Source: Euborellia annulipes (lineage: Eukaryota > Arthropoda > Insecta > Dermaptera > Anisolabididae). From it: DNA of 64,000 bases. The position numbers and the translations under genes are program-made. The stretch lies in assembly GCA_023213315.1 (NCBI GenBank), contig JAKCPI010004981.1:310001-374000 (forward strand). The letters are read 5' to 3'. Under the pieces are notes generated by a model. That model ran no database searches and was not told the DNA's origin. It saw nothing but the letters and a program-made list of their open reading frames with translations. Shown here one piece after another: positions 1 to 11,215 of this stretch; position 1 is the stretch's first letter, and each line of letters starts with the position of its first letter.

Positions 1-350
1 AAAATGGGAAATTCAATGTGAGAAGAATAAAATTCTCGGTGATCATATATTCACCTCGAATGAAATTTAAATCGCCATTTTAATGCTCGGTAATAAATTA
101 ATTTGTCTGTTTCTTTGATTATTTAAATTTTCTTAACACATCTCTCTTTTATATAGTATGTATACTTTCTACCAATTAGTTTACAATTTAAATTCGTTAC
201 TGACGTTGCTCTTTTCCCTATAATAAAAATGAAAGATGAAAATTGAAAAAAAAATCGTTATATTAATACTTTAAAGTACAATAACTGAAGTACTTTGCAG
301 TTTTTTCGAATTCTTCAAAATTTAAGAATTTTTAAAATCATTATTTTCAC

Positions 351-378
351 TTTTTACTTTCTCTTACCTATATGCATG

Positions 379-421
<43 letters not shown>

Positions 422-1257
422 AGAGAAAGTATTGGGTTCATGTCAAAAATTCGATATCGAGATTTTAATGGAAATACACGTTTTGAGTCCAAAAATGTGG
501 GTCCCGTAAAATGACTATGAACAAAATACCTCAATAACAATAAGACTTAAGAGTAGTGACATCATTTCAACTTTTTCTTGGGGGAGGTAGCAAATTTTTT
601 TCCTGGGGGGGGGGGGCAAACATTTTTTTTCTTAAAATTTATTTACAAATAGGTACTCAAATTCGGCCAAAAGATATTTATATCAATTAATTATTTAATA
701 GCGTACAGTTTATATACTCGTAGATATACTTTAAAGTATTTTATTTAGAATATATAGGTCGGCCTTCCTTCCAAAAAAAAAAAAATTAAATTATAAACAT
801 CAGAGCCCTTGGGGTGGGGGCCCCCTGTCCCCTTCCCAAATGACGCCACTGCTTAAGAGGTTGAAATTTTATATTTAAGTTAGGTATTCCCCTGTGTCGT
901 GACACAAAGTTTTTGAACAAAATCGATCAGATTAGGCCTAGTATTACTTTACTGAAGTATTTTTCAGTTTTTTTTTTCTTAAAATATGGTAGCCTATAGC
1001 AATTTTGATTAAAATTCATAAATCAATAGATACTTTTTAAAAAGTATATCAGTAAAATTTTTCTTTAAAATAGTTTAAAGTAAACTTTACTGATATACTT
1101 TTTCAGTTTTTTTCGAATTCCCCTAAATTCACTGGAACAATTTTGATTTTAATTCATAAATCAATTATTTTTTTACATGCTCTTTAAAATGTATATTCTC
1201 CTTTTACTCTCAAAAATGTTTATTGTATGCTCTACGACCGCCCACACCATATTTTTC
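351..1257 (+). repeat. R1 family copy, interrupted by a hAT-like MITE
   Basis: Head ACTTTCTCTTACCTATATGC, (TA)n at 383-418, and GATTTTAATGGAAATACACG are followed after the MITE by GTTGAAATTTTATATTTAAG and the half hairpin near 1230-1257 (CGACCGCCCACACCATATTT). Confidence 0.65.
554..851. mobile_element. hAT-like MITE, 8-bp duplication CTTAAGAG
   Basis: CTTAAGAG occurs at 546-553 and 852-859. The ends are TAGTGACATCATTT and the complement of AAATGACGCCACTG, the CAGTGGCGT family also seen at 31141. No ORF. Confidence 0.85.
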
Positions 1258-2329
1258 AGTGGTTAATTAATATTAATACTTGAAATACTTTTCGTATTTC
1301 ACCAGTGCAATGCTCAAATACTGGTACAGCCCCTTGAATCTCTTTCATTGAGGATTATAAAAGTAAAAGAGTAATTTATCTCAACTCTCAGTCCGAAAAA
1401 ATCCCAGGTTATTCCCGCCTCTTTCTTCTTGGCGGACGGTCGTAAAGAGGGAGCATTCGAAAAATATTCATTCAATCTTGAAAATACTTTCTTCTTCAAT
1501 TTACGAATCATTTGTTTTATTTTATTTAGGCCCAACCCTCTTCTGAGCTATGCACTAACCAAGTCCCTTTATTTCCCCCCCCCCCCCTATCGTCATTAGA
1601 TTTTTTCAATTCATCCTACTAAAAGGTTCTTTTATAAGTATTTATTAGATCAAACTTATTTTCCAAAGTTTCAAGACGGAGAATTCAATTTGTATTCTTA
1701 TAAATGAAACTTGAGATATAATTTGTCCAAGGAGGTGATAAAAAAAATGACAACTTCCTCTCTCAATTCTGTATCTGTCGTCACATTCTTTCTTTCGAGA
1801 GGTTACGGCCTCAATTTTCATCCTTTGAATTACTTTCTTTATATCATTTTAATATTTCTTTGCTCTACCTTTTCCACCTTGCTTTAATGTTTTTTATTAC
1901 TTTTATTTTTGAATTTTTATTCAACTATTAACTTACGAATTACTTTTTTATTAAAGAAAATAAAATATTTTTTTCATATATAAATAATAAAAAAAAAATT
2001 GAAACCTGACTGTTTAGAATCAACAATTTTTTAATTTAATTATTTCAACAAATTTTGTGAATATTAAGGAGGGTTTAATAATTAACAATTTTAAAAATAA
2101 TGTTACTCGCTATTCTTGCAAATCCTTGAAGTAATTTTACATATTCAAATTAAATAAGTTAATTTGCATACCTTCTTAATAACAAAGATTAATCTTCTCC
2201 CAGCATCACGAGTATCACTATAATATACTCAAAATGTTACGTTATTTTTAAGAATAGCAGCTCAAAATTATAAAAAAGAAAAAATTGGAGTTTATTACAA
2301 AATTTGGTTCTCTGAATTTCATTTGTATT

Positions 2330-3570
2330 TTAAATGTTGACTGCTTGAAATAAACTATAGTTATTTTTCAAAATTTTAATCTCATATTTGGATATTTTAT
2401 ACACAATAGAGCAGAGTTTTCCAAACTGTGAGGCGCGTTTCCCTAGGGAGGCGCGGACTAGTCTAAAGGGAGGCGCGAATATTAGCCACAGTGAATAATT
2501 TTCTAAATGATTTCTAAGTCATAAATAAAATAATAAATAATATAATAGTTTGTAGGGCATATTAATACATTTTTTTGGAATAAAAATTCTTGTTTGTATT
2601 TTTTTATAAAATGGGGAGGGGGGGGAGTGGGAAATGAGGCGTTATTCGATTAAATATTTTTAAGGGAAGCGTGGTAACATAAAGTTTGGAAACCACTGCA
2701 ATAAATAAATACAAAACTGCATACAAATTGGAAAAGTTTTTTTAAATATGTAAAAAGTTCCAAAGGGGACCGACCCCCTTTTGAATCGAAATTTACATGC
2801 AAATCCCCATAGGAATTTAACATTGGCTCTATCGAAGGAAGAGCCGGAAAATGAATTTGAAAAATCTGAAATACATTAGTAAAATGTACTTCAAACAATT
2901 TTCACGAAATATTTTACGGATATACATTTTAAAAAGCATCTAAAATATAAATAACAAACGAAAAAATAAATGAATTATGGATTTTAATCAAATTTAGAGA
3001 AATTAAAAAAAAAAAAACTGAAAAATTACAACAGTAGAATACTAGTACTTTTTGGCCGATTTTTGAGTGGAGTACCTAAGTTAAATATAAAATTTCAACC
3101 TCGTATCTCATCTCATTTCATTTCTTTCATATTGATTTCTTGATTTTAAACTCAGACAGACCAATATGTACTTCAAGCACGTTTTAGGAAAAAACTTATT
3201 AATATACTTTTTAAAGAAAAAATAAAAAATTGTTGATTTATGAATTATAATCAAAATCGTTAGACTAAATTTTGAGAAATTCGAAAAAAACTGAAAATGT
3301 ACTTCAGTAAAGTACTACTACTTTTTTGCCGATTTTGTTCAAAAGCTTATTTTAAATGTCCGGAAGAGTACCTAACTTAAATATAAAATTTCAACCTCGT
3401 AACTCAATTCCTTCATGCTTAAATTAAATCTTCACACATAGACAATTTTTGCCTGACCCACTATTTGAACTCAGGAGACCTCAAAACGTGTATTTCCATC
3501 AAATTCTCGACATCAAATTTTTTAAATGATTGCGATACTTTCTCACTATATATTACATATAAGAGAAAGT
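2330..3570 (-). repeat. R1 family copies (minus strand), interrupted by a hAT-like MITE
   Basis: R1 landmarks appear in reverse order: TTTTAAATGTTGACTGCTTG (2330), AAAGGGGACC (2762) and CAAATCCCC (2800). The GTACTTTTTGGCCGATTTT segment appears twice (3045 and 3305), so two partial copies are joined. It ends with AAGAGAAAGTATT near 3565. Confidence 0.6.
2412..2698. mobile_element. hAT-like MITE (CAGAGTTTTCCAAACTG / CAGTGGTTTCCAAACTT)
   Basis: It is inserted in R1 between ACACAATAGAG and CAATAAATAAATAC. The flanks CAATAGAG and CAATAAAT agree at 6 of 8 positions. It shares ends and interior with 47664-47989. Confidence 0.75.
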
Positions 3571-3650
3571 ATTAATTTTATTTTTCTAATGAATTTTTCC
3601 AAGAAATATATCATTATAATTTTCGTTTTGAATAAGAAAATCAATAAATT

Positions 3651-4012
3651 TTTACTTTCTCTTGCCTATATATGTAGATGTATAGAGAGAAAATATTGAA
3701 TTCATGCCAAAAATACAATCTAACGATTTTAATTTAAAAGATTAAAATTAAAAATTCAAATTTTTTAAATGCTATTTAAAATGTATATTCTCATTTTGTT
3801 TGAAGCACACTTTACTCTCGTACTTCATAGGAAAGATAGGAGAAACAAAATACATTATAAATTTTACATCTTGAATTATAATACATGTATATCGGCGAAA
3901 ATAAATATCTCTCGACACAAAAAATCTGGTGTGACAAGCACAGAGCTCAACTTTCGATTACCGAAGTTAAAAGAAAGTTGTATGCTGTGCGACCAGTCAC
4001 ACCATATTTTTA
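3651..4012 (+). repeat. R1 family copy, internally deleted, ending in the hairpin
   Basis: Head ACTTTCTCTTGCCTATATAT joins a short middle and then the hairpin 3919-4011 (AAAAAATCTGGTGTGACAAG ... CCAGTCACACC). The central 700 bp of full R1 are missing. Confidence 0.65.
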
Positions 4013-4526
4013 ACTTCACTTTTGCAACGCGGTGTGAAAGAAAACAACCAAATAATCTCCTGTTGAGTTGGTTGCCTATAGCAAACTTTTTTCTATTGAG
4101 GTACTCCAGGGAAAAATAACAATAAATATTTTTTATATCAACGTAGAGAGATAATAATAATGAGAAGGATGATTTGAGAAAGAATTATCTCAAGACGCGG
4201 CTCTAATTTAGATAAACAAACACGTAACTTCCCATAATCGTTACCTTATTTTTTGATTTCATTTCTTAGGCTCGTAAAAGAGAGAGATATTGTTATTGTG
4301 AAAGAAAGAGATAAACAATTCAGCAACGCCCTATCTTCAAATGTTTTTAGCTATATTTTCAATCTTTCTATTATTATATAATAGAATAAAAGAATTCCCT
4401 CATTTTTCCTTCGCTTGATTTCTTTTTACTTTCTCTTACCTTATTTATGAAATATATAGAGAAACTCAGGATTCGCAGGGACTTTGCAGCCAGGAGATTA
4501 AATAAAAAAATATTTTATTTAATTTT

Positions 4527-4575
4527 TATTTGCCGACGTTTCGGTCGCAAATCACAACCTTCATCAGGGCAAATA
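4527..4575 (-). ncRNA. Hammerhead-like ribozyme, left arm
   Basis: On the minus strand, stem I (TATTTGCC with GGCAAATA, 8 bp) encloses the core CTGATGA, an unpaired A, stem II GGTTG/CGACC (one T-G pair) with a 7-nt loop, then GAAAC and the cleavage triplet GTC. Stem III has no loop: ACGT is self-complementary, so it could form only between two molecules. The extra A before stem II differs from the standard hammerhead and could weaken activity. Confidence 0.7.
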
Positions 4576-4741
4576 TTGTTCATTATACACGATCTTAGGT
4601 ATCTTATTATTCATTGCAATTAAATACAATTTCTTTTTAACTTTGAGTAAAGGATAACATTTTGTTCATATCAAAGTTAAAAAGAAATTGTATTTAATTG
4701 CAATGAATAATAAGATACCTAAGATCGTGTATAATGAACAA

Positions 4742-4790
4742 TATTTGCCCTGATGAAGGTCGTGATTGGCGACCGAAACGTCGGCAAATA
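4742..4790 (+). ncRNA. Hammerhead-like ribozyme, right arm
   Basis: This is the inverted copy of 4527-4575. Stem I TATTTGCC (4742-4749) pairs with GGCAAATA (4783-4790). Core CTGATGA is at 4750-4756, stem II GGTCG/CGACC is fully Watson-Crick, GAAAC at 4775-4779 and GTC at 4780-4782. The single stem II difference from the left arm (T-G to C-G) keeps pairing. Confidence 0.72.
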
Positions 4791-5844
4791 AAAATTAAAT
4801 AAAATATTTTTTTATTTAATCTCCTGGCTGCAAAGTCCCTGCGAATCCTGAGTAAATCTCCACAGTCAAAAAACATCAATTTATATAGAGAAAGTTTTGC
4901 GATCATGTCAAAAATTCGATGTCGAGATTTTGATGGATGTTTTGAGTCCAAAAAAAGTGGGTCCCGCAAATAGCATGAAGGAATTGAGCTGCCGGATTGA
5001 AATTTTATATTTAAGTTAGGCACTCTCCCAGACACTCAAAATTTGCTTTTGAACAAAATCGGTCAAAAAGTACTAGTACTTTACTGATGTACTTTTTCAG
5101 TTTTTTTTCGATTTTCTCAAAATTCTCTGCAACAATTTTGATTAAAATTCAAAATTCAATTATTTTTTACATACTCTTTAAAATGTATATTCTCTTTTTG
5201 CCCTTGAAATCTTTTTAAGCACACTTTACTCTTGTTCTTCTTATGGAAGATTTCAGATTTTTCAAATTCATTTTTCGGCTCTTTCTTCCATAGAGCCAAT
5301 GTTAAATCCCTATGGGGATTTGCATGTTAATTTTGATTCAAAAGGGGGTCCCCTTTGGAACTTTTTACACATTTAAAAAATTTCAATTCTTATGAAATTT
5401 TGTATTTATTTAGGAATCTCTATTGTGTATAAAATATCCAAATATTAGATTAAACTTTTGAAAAATAACCATAGCTTATTTCAAGCAATCATCATTTTTT
5501 TTTAACACTCACACTTTTTTCTCATTCACACTCAACACTCACATACACATTCCCACAGTCTTTTCGGCAACTCAGCCCAACCATATAAGACCTTATACGA
5601 TAACCGTTGTTATTTATAATATCTATTGGGGGTCCTTCTATTTAAACCCTTTGGTATCCAAGGGTAGAGATACGGCTGATATTTCTTGCAATTTCATAAT
5701 TTCATCCTCTTCCCCTTCATTGATACTAGCTGCAATAGCCGCTGACCATGGTGCAAGGGCCCCCCTTGTGCGCATAATGCACCTAGTATTCCTATATTTT
5801 CATCCACAACTCTGGATTTGCGTATCCTTGATTTGACCACTATG

Positions 5845-6440
5845 GATTAACAACACTCCAGAGGAGTTTTTCTATGGGGGGGGGGGGGTAATCTGTTGTG
5901 ACGGGTCGCACAGCACACGATTTTTTCTTACTTTCGGTAGCCTAATTTAAAGTTGCATTTTGTACTTGTTTACCAGAATATATATATAAATCAAATTTTC
6001 AAGCATTGTATTTTAAAATTTTAAATATAAATAAATTAAAAATAAGATTTAATTTCCAAGAAAAATATTTTTCTCAAATCTCGGGGGGGGGGGGGTCCTT
6101 TCGGTGGTGGAGACAATTTTGTATAAAATAATCTGATCTGATGCAAACCCGTGGCCTCTAGCAGAAGAGTCAAGCATTCTACCACTGTGCTATAGCCCAA
6201 GGGCAAAACAAAATTACCCCCCACCAAAAAAAAAAAAAAAAACTCCTCTGTATCCGCCCCTTGGTCTCATATCAGGGCCTTAGAAATTTTTTGGGCCGAC
6301 CCTGAAATTTTTTGGAAATTTTTTTTTTTAAGAGACTAAATTTTTTTTAGAAGAAGATTTTTTGCGGAAAAATATTCCATTGCACAAAATTTCCCCCCGA
6401 AAAAAAAAAAAAAAACTCCTCTGTATCCGCCCCTGGTCTC
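5845..6440. repeat. Nested MITE fragments (CTCCTCTGTATCCGCC type) with a SINE head
   Basis: CCAGAGGAGTTTTTCTATGG (about 5850) is mirrored by ACTCCTCTGTATCCGCC at 6242 and again at 6415, so two overlapping related elements are present. The left part includes an R1 hairpin half (CTGTTGTGACGGGTCGCACA). A tRNA-like head lies inside. Confidence 0.55.
6124..6205 (-). repeat. tRNA-like SINE head (minus strand)
   Basis: On the minus strand GGGCTATAGCACAGTGGTAG is an A box and CCACGGGTTTGCATCAG a decayed B box. Pairing of the acceptor ends is absent. Confidence 0.5.
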
Positions 6441-6954
6441 ATATACCTTAAATATGCCGACCCTGAAATAGCCAATTAAGAGACAAGATAGAAGAAGATA
6501 TAAAAATAATCATTCATCAATAAAAAGCCGCTATTTATTTCTTTAATTGCGATAATTATCTTTATTATTATTTTTATTATTTGAGAAAGCTAATTTTTGC
6601 TAACCATGTTGGTCGTTACTTTAAGACAAATAGCTTTCGATTATTTTATACAAATTTGTCTCCACCTCTTCATACTCGCCCCCCTTGGGCGCATAATGCG
6701 CCTAGTATTCCTATATTTTCATTTCCCAAACTCTGGATTTGCGTATCCTTGATTTGACCACTATGAATTAACAACACTCGTGAATATTTATTAAATGATG
6801 AATAAATTTATGAATTAATTGATTATTTATTTTACATCGTGAAATGAATTTGTATTTTGATTACTTCGTCAAAATAATGTGTGAGTGCAAACAAAACAAA
6901 TTTCAAATTTTATTTATAAATACACTTAGTTTTTTTTTTTTTTTTTTTACATGA

Positions 6955-7985
6955 ATTAAAATAATCTGGTGTGACTGGCGCACAGCACACAACTTTCTCT
7001 TACCCTTCGATAAGAGATAGTTGTGCACGGTCACACCAGATTTTTTGTGTCGAGATATAGTTAGTTTCCCATAGCAAATTAGTTTCAATCTTGACCACTT
7101 CCAATTCATAAGTAAAAAGTAAAAAAGTCAATTAATTCAAAATTTCCATAGGCTCTGTGCATTTTAAATGTGGATTGCTTGAAATAAACTAGGGTATTTT
7201 TCAAAATTTTAATCTCATATTTGGATATTTTATACACAATAGAGAATCTTAAATAAATACAAAATTTCATAAGAATTGAAAAAATTTTTTTTAAATGTGT
7301 AAAAAATTCCAAAGGGGGATCCTCTTTTGAATCGAAATTAACATGCAAAGCCCCATAGGCAGGGGTCGGCAACCTATTTTAAACAGAGAGCCATTTTTCC
7401 GTAAATAATTTTACAAAATCTTACCAAGAGCCGCATCGGACCTTTATAAAAATATTTTTACTAAATAGAATATATATTATAACACACTTATTAAAATTAA
7501 AATATATATTCAATTAAAAAAAAAAAAAACTTAGTGTGTTTGAATGAAAAGGCAGCAGTCTTATATAATAACGTACTTTATTTTAATATAAATTTAATCA
7601 ATTTCAAACTTATCATATTTAAAATTCTTTTTGAAAAAATATTTTTACTTTAATAGATGAAATTTCCATTTGTTTCAAGAAAATTAAAATATATATTTTG
7701 GACATTCTCAAGAGTCACTCAATTTGTATAAAAGAGCCGCGGGTTGCCGACCCCTGCCCACAGGGATTTAACATTCACCTGCACTATGGAAGGAAGAGCC
7801 AAAGAGTATCTAAAAAAAAAGTTTGCCCCCTCTCCCCAAGAAAAAGTTAAAATTACGCCACTGGATGCTATGAGCTAAATATATCTATACACAAAAAAAT
7901 TGGTGTGACAGCACAGTACACAACTTTCGATTACCCAAGGTAAGAGAAAGTTGTATGCTGTACGTTAATCACCCCAGATTTTTTT
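6955..7985 (-). repeat. R1 family copy (minus) split by a hAT MITE, plus an adjoining hairpin
   Basis: Hairpin 6963-7041, then AAATGTGGATTGCTTGAAAT and TCGAAATTAACATGC up to the MITE at 7360, resume at 7757 with CACAGGGATTTAACATTC. A further hairpin copy is at 7894-7985. The R1 target CCCATAGGGATTT is visibly split by the insertion. Confidence 0.7.
7360..7756. mobile_element. hAT MITE (ends CAGGGGTCGGCAACC), 8-bp duplication CCCATAGG/CCCACAGG
   Basis: The ends CAGGGGTCGGCAACCTATTT and the complement of GCGGGTTGCCGACCCCTG are a classic hAT terminal sequence. The duplication is at 7352-7359 and 7757-7764 with one change. The interior is AT-rich with no transposase. Confidence 0.92.
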
Positions 7986-7999
7986 TAATTGAATAATGA

Positions 8000-8587
8000 C
8001 GTCGCACAGGTGATTGACTTTGAGAGCATAAAAAATTTAAAGAATGCTATTTATACAGGTGCCCTATAGTATTATTATAAATCACAAAAACAATCAGGTG
8101 ATCGACTCTTTCTTTCCCACCCAAAACAGGAAGTAATTTACTATCTCAATGGACTGTAATTGTCTCGGTCTGTTTCAAGGCCAACACTTGTCCTCTTCAT
8201 TCAGTAGGATCTTCCAATTGTAACGAGAAAGAATTTAACATTCAAATCATCATATTTATTCTACAAAATAAAACTATATATATGAACTTTAAAGATTGTC
8301 TTCATCAGAGCACGAATCACTGCAATAATTGACCTAATTTGATTTACTGCTCATTAAAATAGAAATAATTTATATTCATATTCACCCTTTTCTAATTTCT
8401 TTCCAACCTTTTCCACTCTCCTTTTTTTACGATCTCTGCTATAAATATCTTCCTTTTGATCTTTTTACTAGAAACTCTTTGTCTTGTACTATTTTCATTG
8501 ACGAGAGAGGTCATCGTCTAATTCTCCGAATAACAATTAGAATTATTTTTTTCAAACTTAATATTGGTTGTTTGTTTATGTGTCCAG
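8000..8587. other. AT-rich segment upstream of robo exon a, nothing recognised
   Basis: No repeat match or conserved ORF was found. A CTGATGAAGACAATC string on the minus strand at 8297-8312 resembles the start of a hammerhead core, but no GAAAC follows. The polypyrimidine and AG of the exon a acceptor close the segment. Confidence 0.5.
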
Positions 8588-8904
8588 ACGTACAGGAGAG
8601 TGACGCCGGCGAGTACACCTGTCTTGCACAATCAGCAACTGGCGAGACGCGTTGGACGGCCCACGTCTCGGTTGGAGCTCAACCGGGGACATCGGCTGTA
8701 GTCCGAGCAGCACCGCCGTCTTTACTACCTCCAGCACCAACAAGACTTGATGTACTTAATGTAACCGCCACAACAGCAACGTTATCTTGGCCACCGGGAC
8801 CAAATGATCAACATCTCAGTTATACTGTTGAGTATTGGAGTCCCGACGTCAAGCCTAGCATTTGGCATACCGCGGCCAGACAGGTGCAGGCCAACACAGT
8901 CACG
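8588..8904 (+). CDS. robo: robo exon a: end of Ig5 and start of FN3-1
   Basis: The acceptor is a pyrimidine-rich tract ending TCCAG and the donor is GTGAGT. The exon enters in phase 1 and leaves in phase 0. It encodes the F-strand cysteine of the fifth Ig domain (DAGEYTC) followed by a linker and the first FN3 strands (TLSWPPGP, YTVEYWSP). The open frame extends upstream to 8479, but that part is AT-rich intron without Ig similarity, so the exon is taken to start at the acceptor. Confidence 0.93.
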
Positions 8905-11181
8905 GTGAGTACGTGAAATCTTTAAAATATATTAAAAGAATATTGATTGTAACATATTTTGTTTTAGATCGGCGAACTTAAACGAGGGGCTCGTTATCGT
9001 TTCTTGGTTCGTGCAGAAAATATGCACGGATTATCCAGGCCTAGTCCGTTAACTGAGCCAGTTACAGCGGGAAGCAGGTCCAGCACTGGATCTATGAATC
9101 CCATTGAGCCTCCTGCGATTTGTCCTATCAGCAAAGAACACCTCGCTCTTGCACGCCATGCCCTCTCCGCTACTCCTGTACTGCAACTTGCACATGCCGT
9201 TGCACTTTCGTCTACTCAAGTGCAGCTGACTGCGAAGATAATAAACGCTGAAGAGTTCATTGAGGGTGTTTATATTCGATATCGAGCATTAGATGGAGAG
9301 GCAGAGCCTAGCGCTGGCGATAACTCCACCGGCGGTTATCGTCTCCTTAGCGTACGTACTGATCCGTCTTCCTCTTACACCGTGGAAAACCTCAGTAAAA
9401 ATACCCGCTATGAGCTTTTCTTGGTCCCATTCTACAAATGTCTTGAGGGTAGTCCTTCTAACACAGTCATCGTTCGCACACTCGATGATGGTAAGTTGAA
9501 ATTAATACTGAGTTGTCTTTTTTTAAGATTAATTTTTTTATTTATTTATGTTTTTCATTTATTTTCTAGCTCCTTCAGCACCTCCTGAAAAAGTTCAGGT
9601 GGGAGTCCTGAACTCTACAGCCGCCTGGGTACGTTGGGCTCCACCGCCGCCCGCACATCACAATGGAATCATTCTTGGATATAAGGTACCCTCAGCAATT
9701 TCAAAACTCAGTCTGTTAACAATTATTTTTGCACAATCGTGTCGGGAATAATTTTGTGCATATAAGGTTTAATAACAAACCATCTTCAAGGCCTACAAAT
9801 TTTAACATACAGCTAATAAAAATCATTACAATAGATTTAGAGAATTTCATAAAATAACCAACTTATATATAAATTTTATTATTTTAAACAATGATAAAAC
9901 AAAAAGTATTTGAGATATCATTTTAATTTTTTTTTTTTATACATAGTGGTACATTTAAATTTTTTTCATTGTTTTTTGAAAATGATATCTTGAAGGTGGC
10001 CACTGTTCTGCTCAAAGTCGAAATCTGAACTTTTGGACCAATTTGGCCAGCATTTTCATGTCGATCTTGGCATTAACATCACTAATATTGTTCTCCAGCT
10101 GATCTAGAGTTTTCGGATGATTGATATACACCAAGGATTTGAGATATACCCATAAAAAAAAAATCACAGGGTGATAAATCTGGCTCGCGCGCTGGTCACT
10201 CTAAATCATTCAGCGTTTTAGTTTTGAGAGTGGTCAGCGCACTCGCCAGATATATCACCCTGTGATTTTTTTTTATGGGTATATCTCATATTCTTGGTGT
10301 ATACCAATCGTCCGAAAACCCTGGATCAGTTGAAGAACGATATTTATGATGCTATCGCCAAGATCGACACGGAAATGCTGGCCTAAATGGTCCAAAACTT
10401 CAGATCTTTCAATGTTTTGAGCAGAACGGCCAACTTCAAGATATAATTTTAATTAATTAAAGTTAATTATAATAAAAAGCAATAAAAAAAAATAATTAAA
10501 ATGATATATTCAATACTTTTTGTTTTATAATTTTTTAAAATCTTGGCAATAGCATCACGAATATGTTATAATATAATATAAGGAAGTTCTGGCGCCGCAC
10601 CCTGTATTCATGATATAGAAATGTAGAATTATATATATCAATGTGCTGCTCCATGAAGTAATTATGAAAAACATATAACCAAGTATTTTTTAATTTAGAT
10701 AAGAGAATTCACTTACTATTCAAATACTTGGCTATATGTTTTTTATAGAAATGTATATTTATTTCTATATTCTATCTTCCCTGTATATTCATGATATAGA
10801 AAATTTATAAAAATCTCCCCTGTTTATTTACCTTTTTTAAATCAATTTATGTTTTATTAACACATGCTGTCTTTTTTAGATTCAGGTAAAGAGCAACAAC
10901 AGCAAAGGCGTGGCTCAGATGACACTGAACGCTTCGACAACTTCTGTTCTACTAAACAACCTGACAGTGGGCGGCGTGTACAGTGCTCGAGTACTTGCGT
11001 ATACACGAGCAGGTCCAGGTCCGTTCAGCGCCCCTGTTACCCTCGTCCTTGATGTCAGTCTTCTGGATCAGTACACTGCCCGGTGAGTAACATCTTTGTT
11101 TATATTATATTGAAGAAAAAATTACTCTTGAAAATACATAAACAAATAACATAACGGCCCAACCGAGAGCTCTCAAAGATG

Positions 11182-11215
<34 letters not shown>

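Larger units (their letters stand above)
4464..4853. mobile_element. 390-bp foldback with a hammerhead-like ribozyme in each arm
   Basis: Two 183-bp arms (4464-4646 and 4671-4853) are near-perfect inverted copies around a 24-bp spacer, inserted in R1. The ends are ACTCAGGATTCGCAGGGACT. It encodes no protein. Each arm contains one hammerhead-like motif oriented outward from the centre. Penelope-like retroelements and retrozymes are the known carriers of such motifs, and this may be a non-autonomous derivative of one. Confidence 0.85.
4427..5500 (+). repeat. R1 family copy, split by the hammerhead foldback
   Basis: Head ACTTTCTCTTACC is followed by the 390-bp foldback, then GTCGAGATTTTGATGGATG, GTACTAGTACTTTACTGATG and GGGATTTGCATG. 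No terminal hairpin is present; it fades near 5500. Confidence 0.65.

Noticed and set aside
4694..5035. 113-codon minus-strand ORF
   Set aside because: It lies across the foldback arm and R1 repeat; similar ORFs at 40298 and 56726 arise from the same repeat (RDPLFWTQGTSKHVYPSKSR), so it reflects the repeat and not a gene.
8297..8312. Hammerhead-like start upstream of robo exon a
   Set aside because: CTGATGA is followed by no hairpin plus GAAAC; a single 7-mer is expected by chance.
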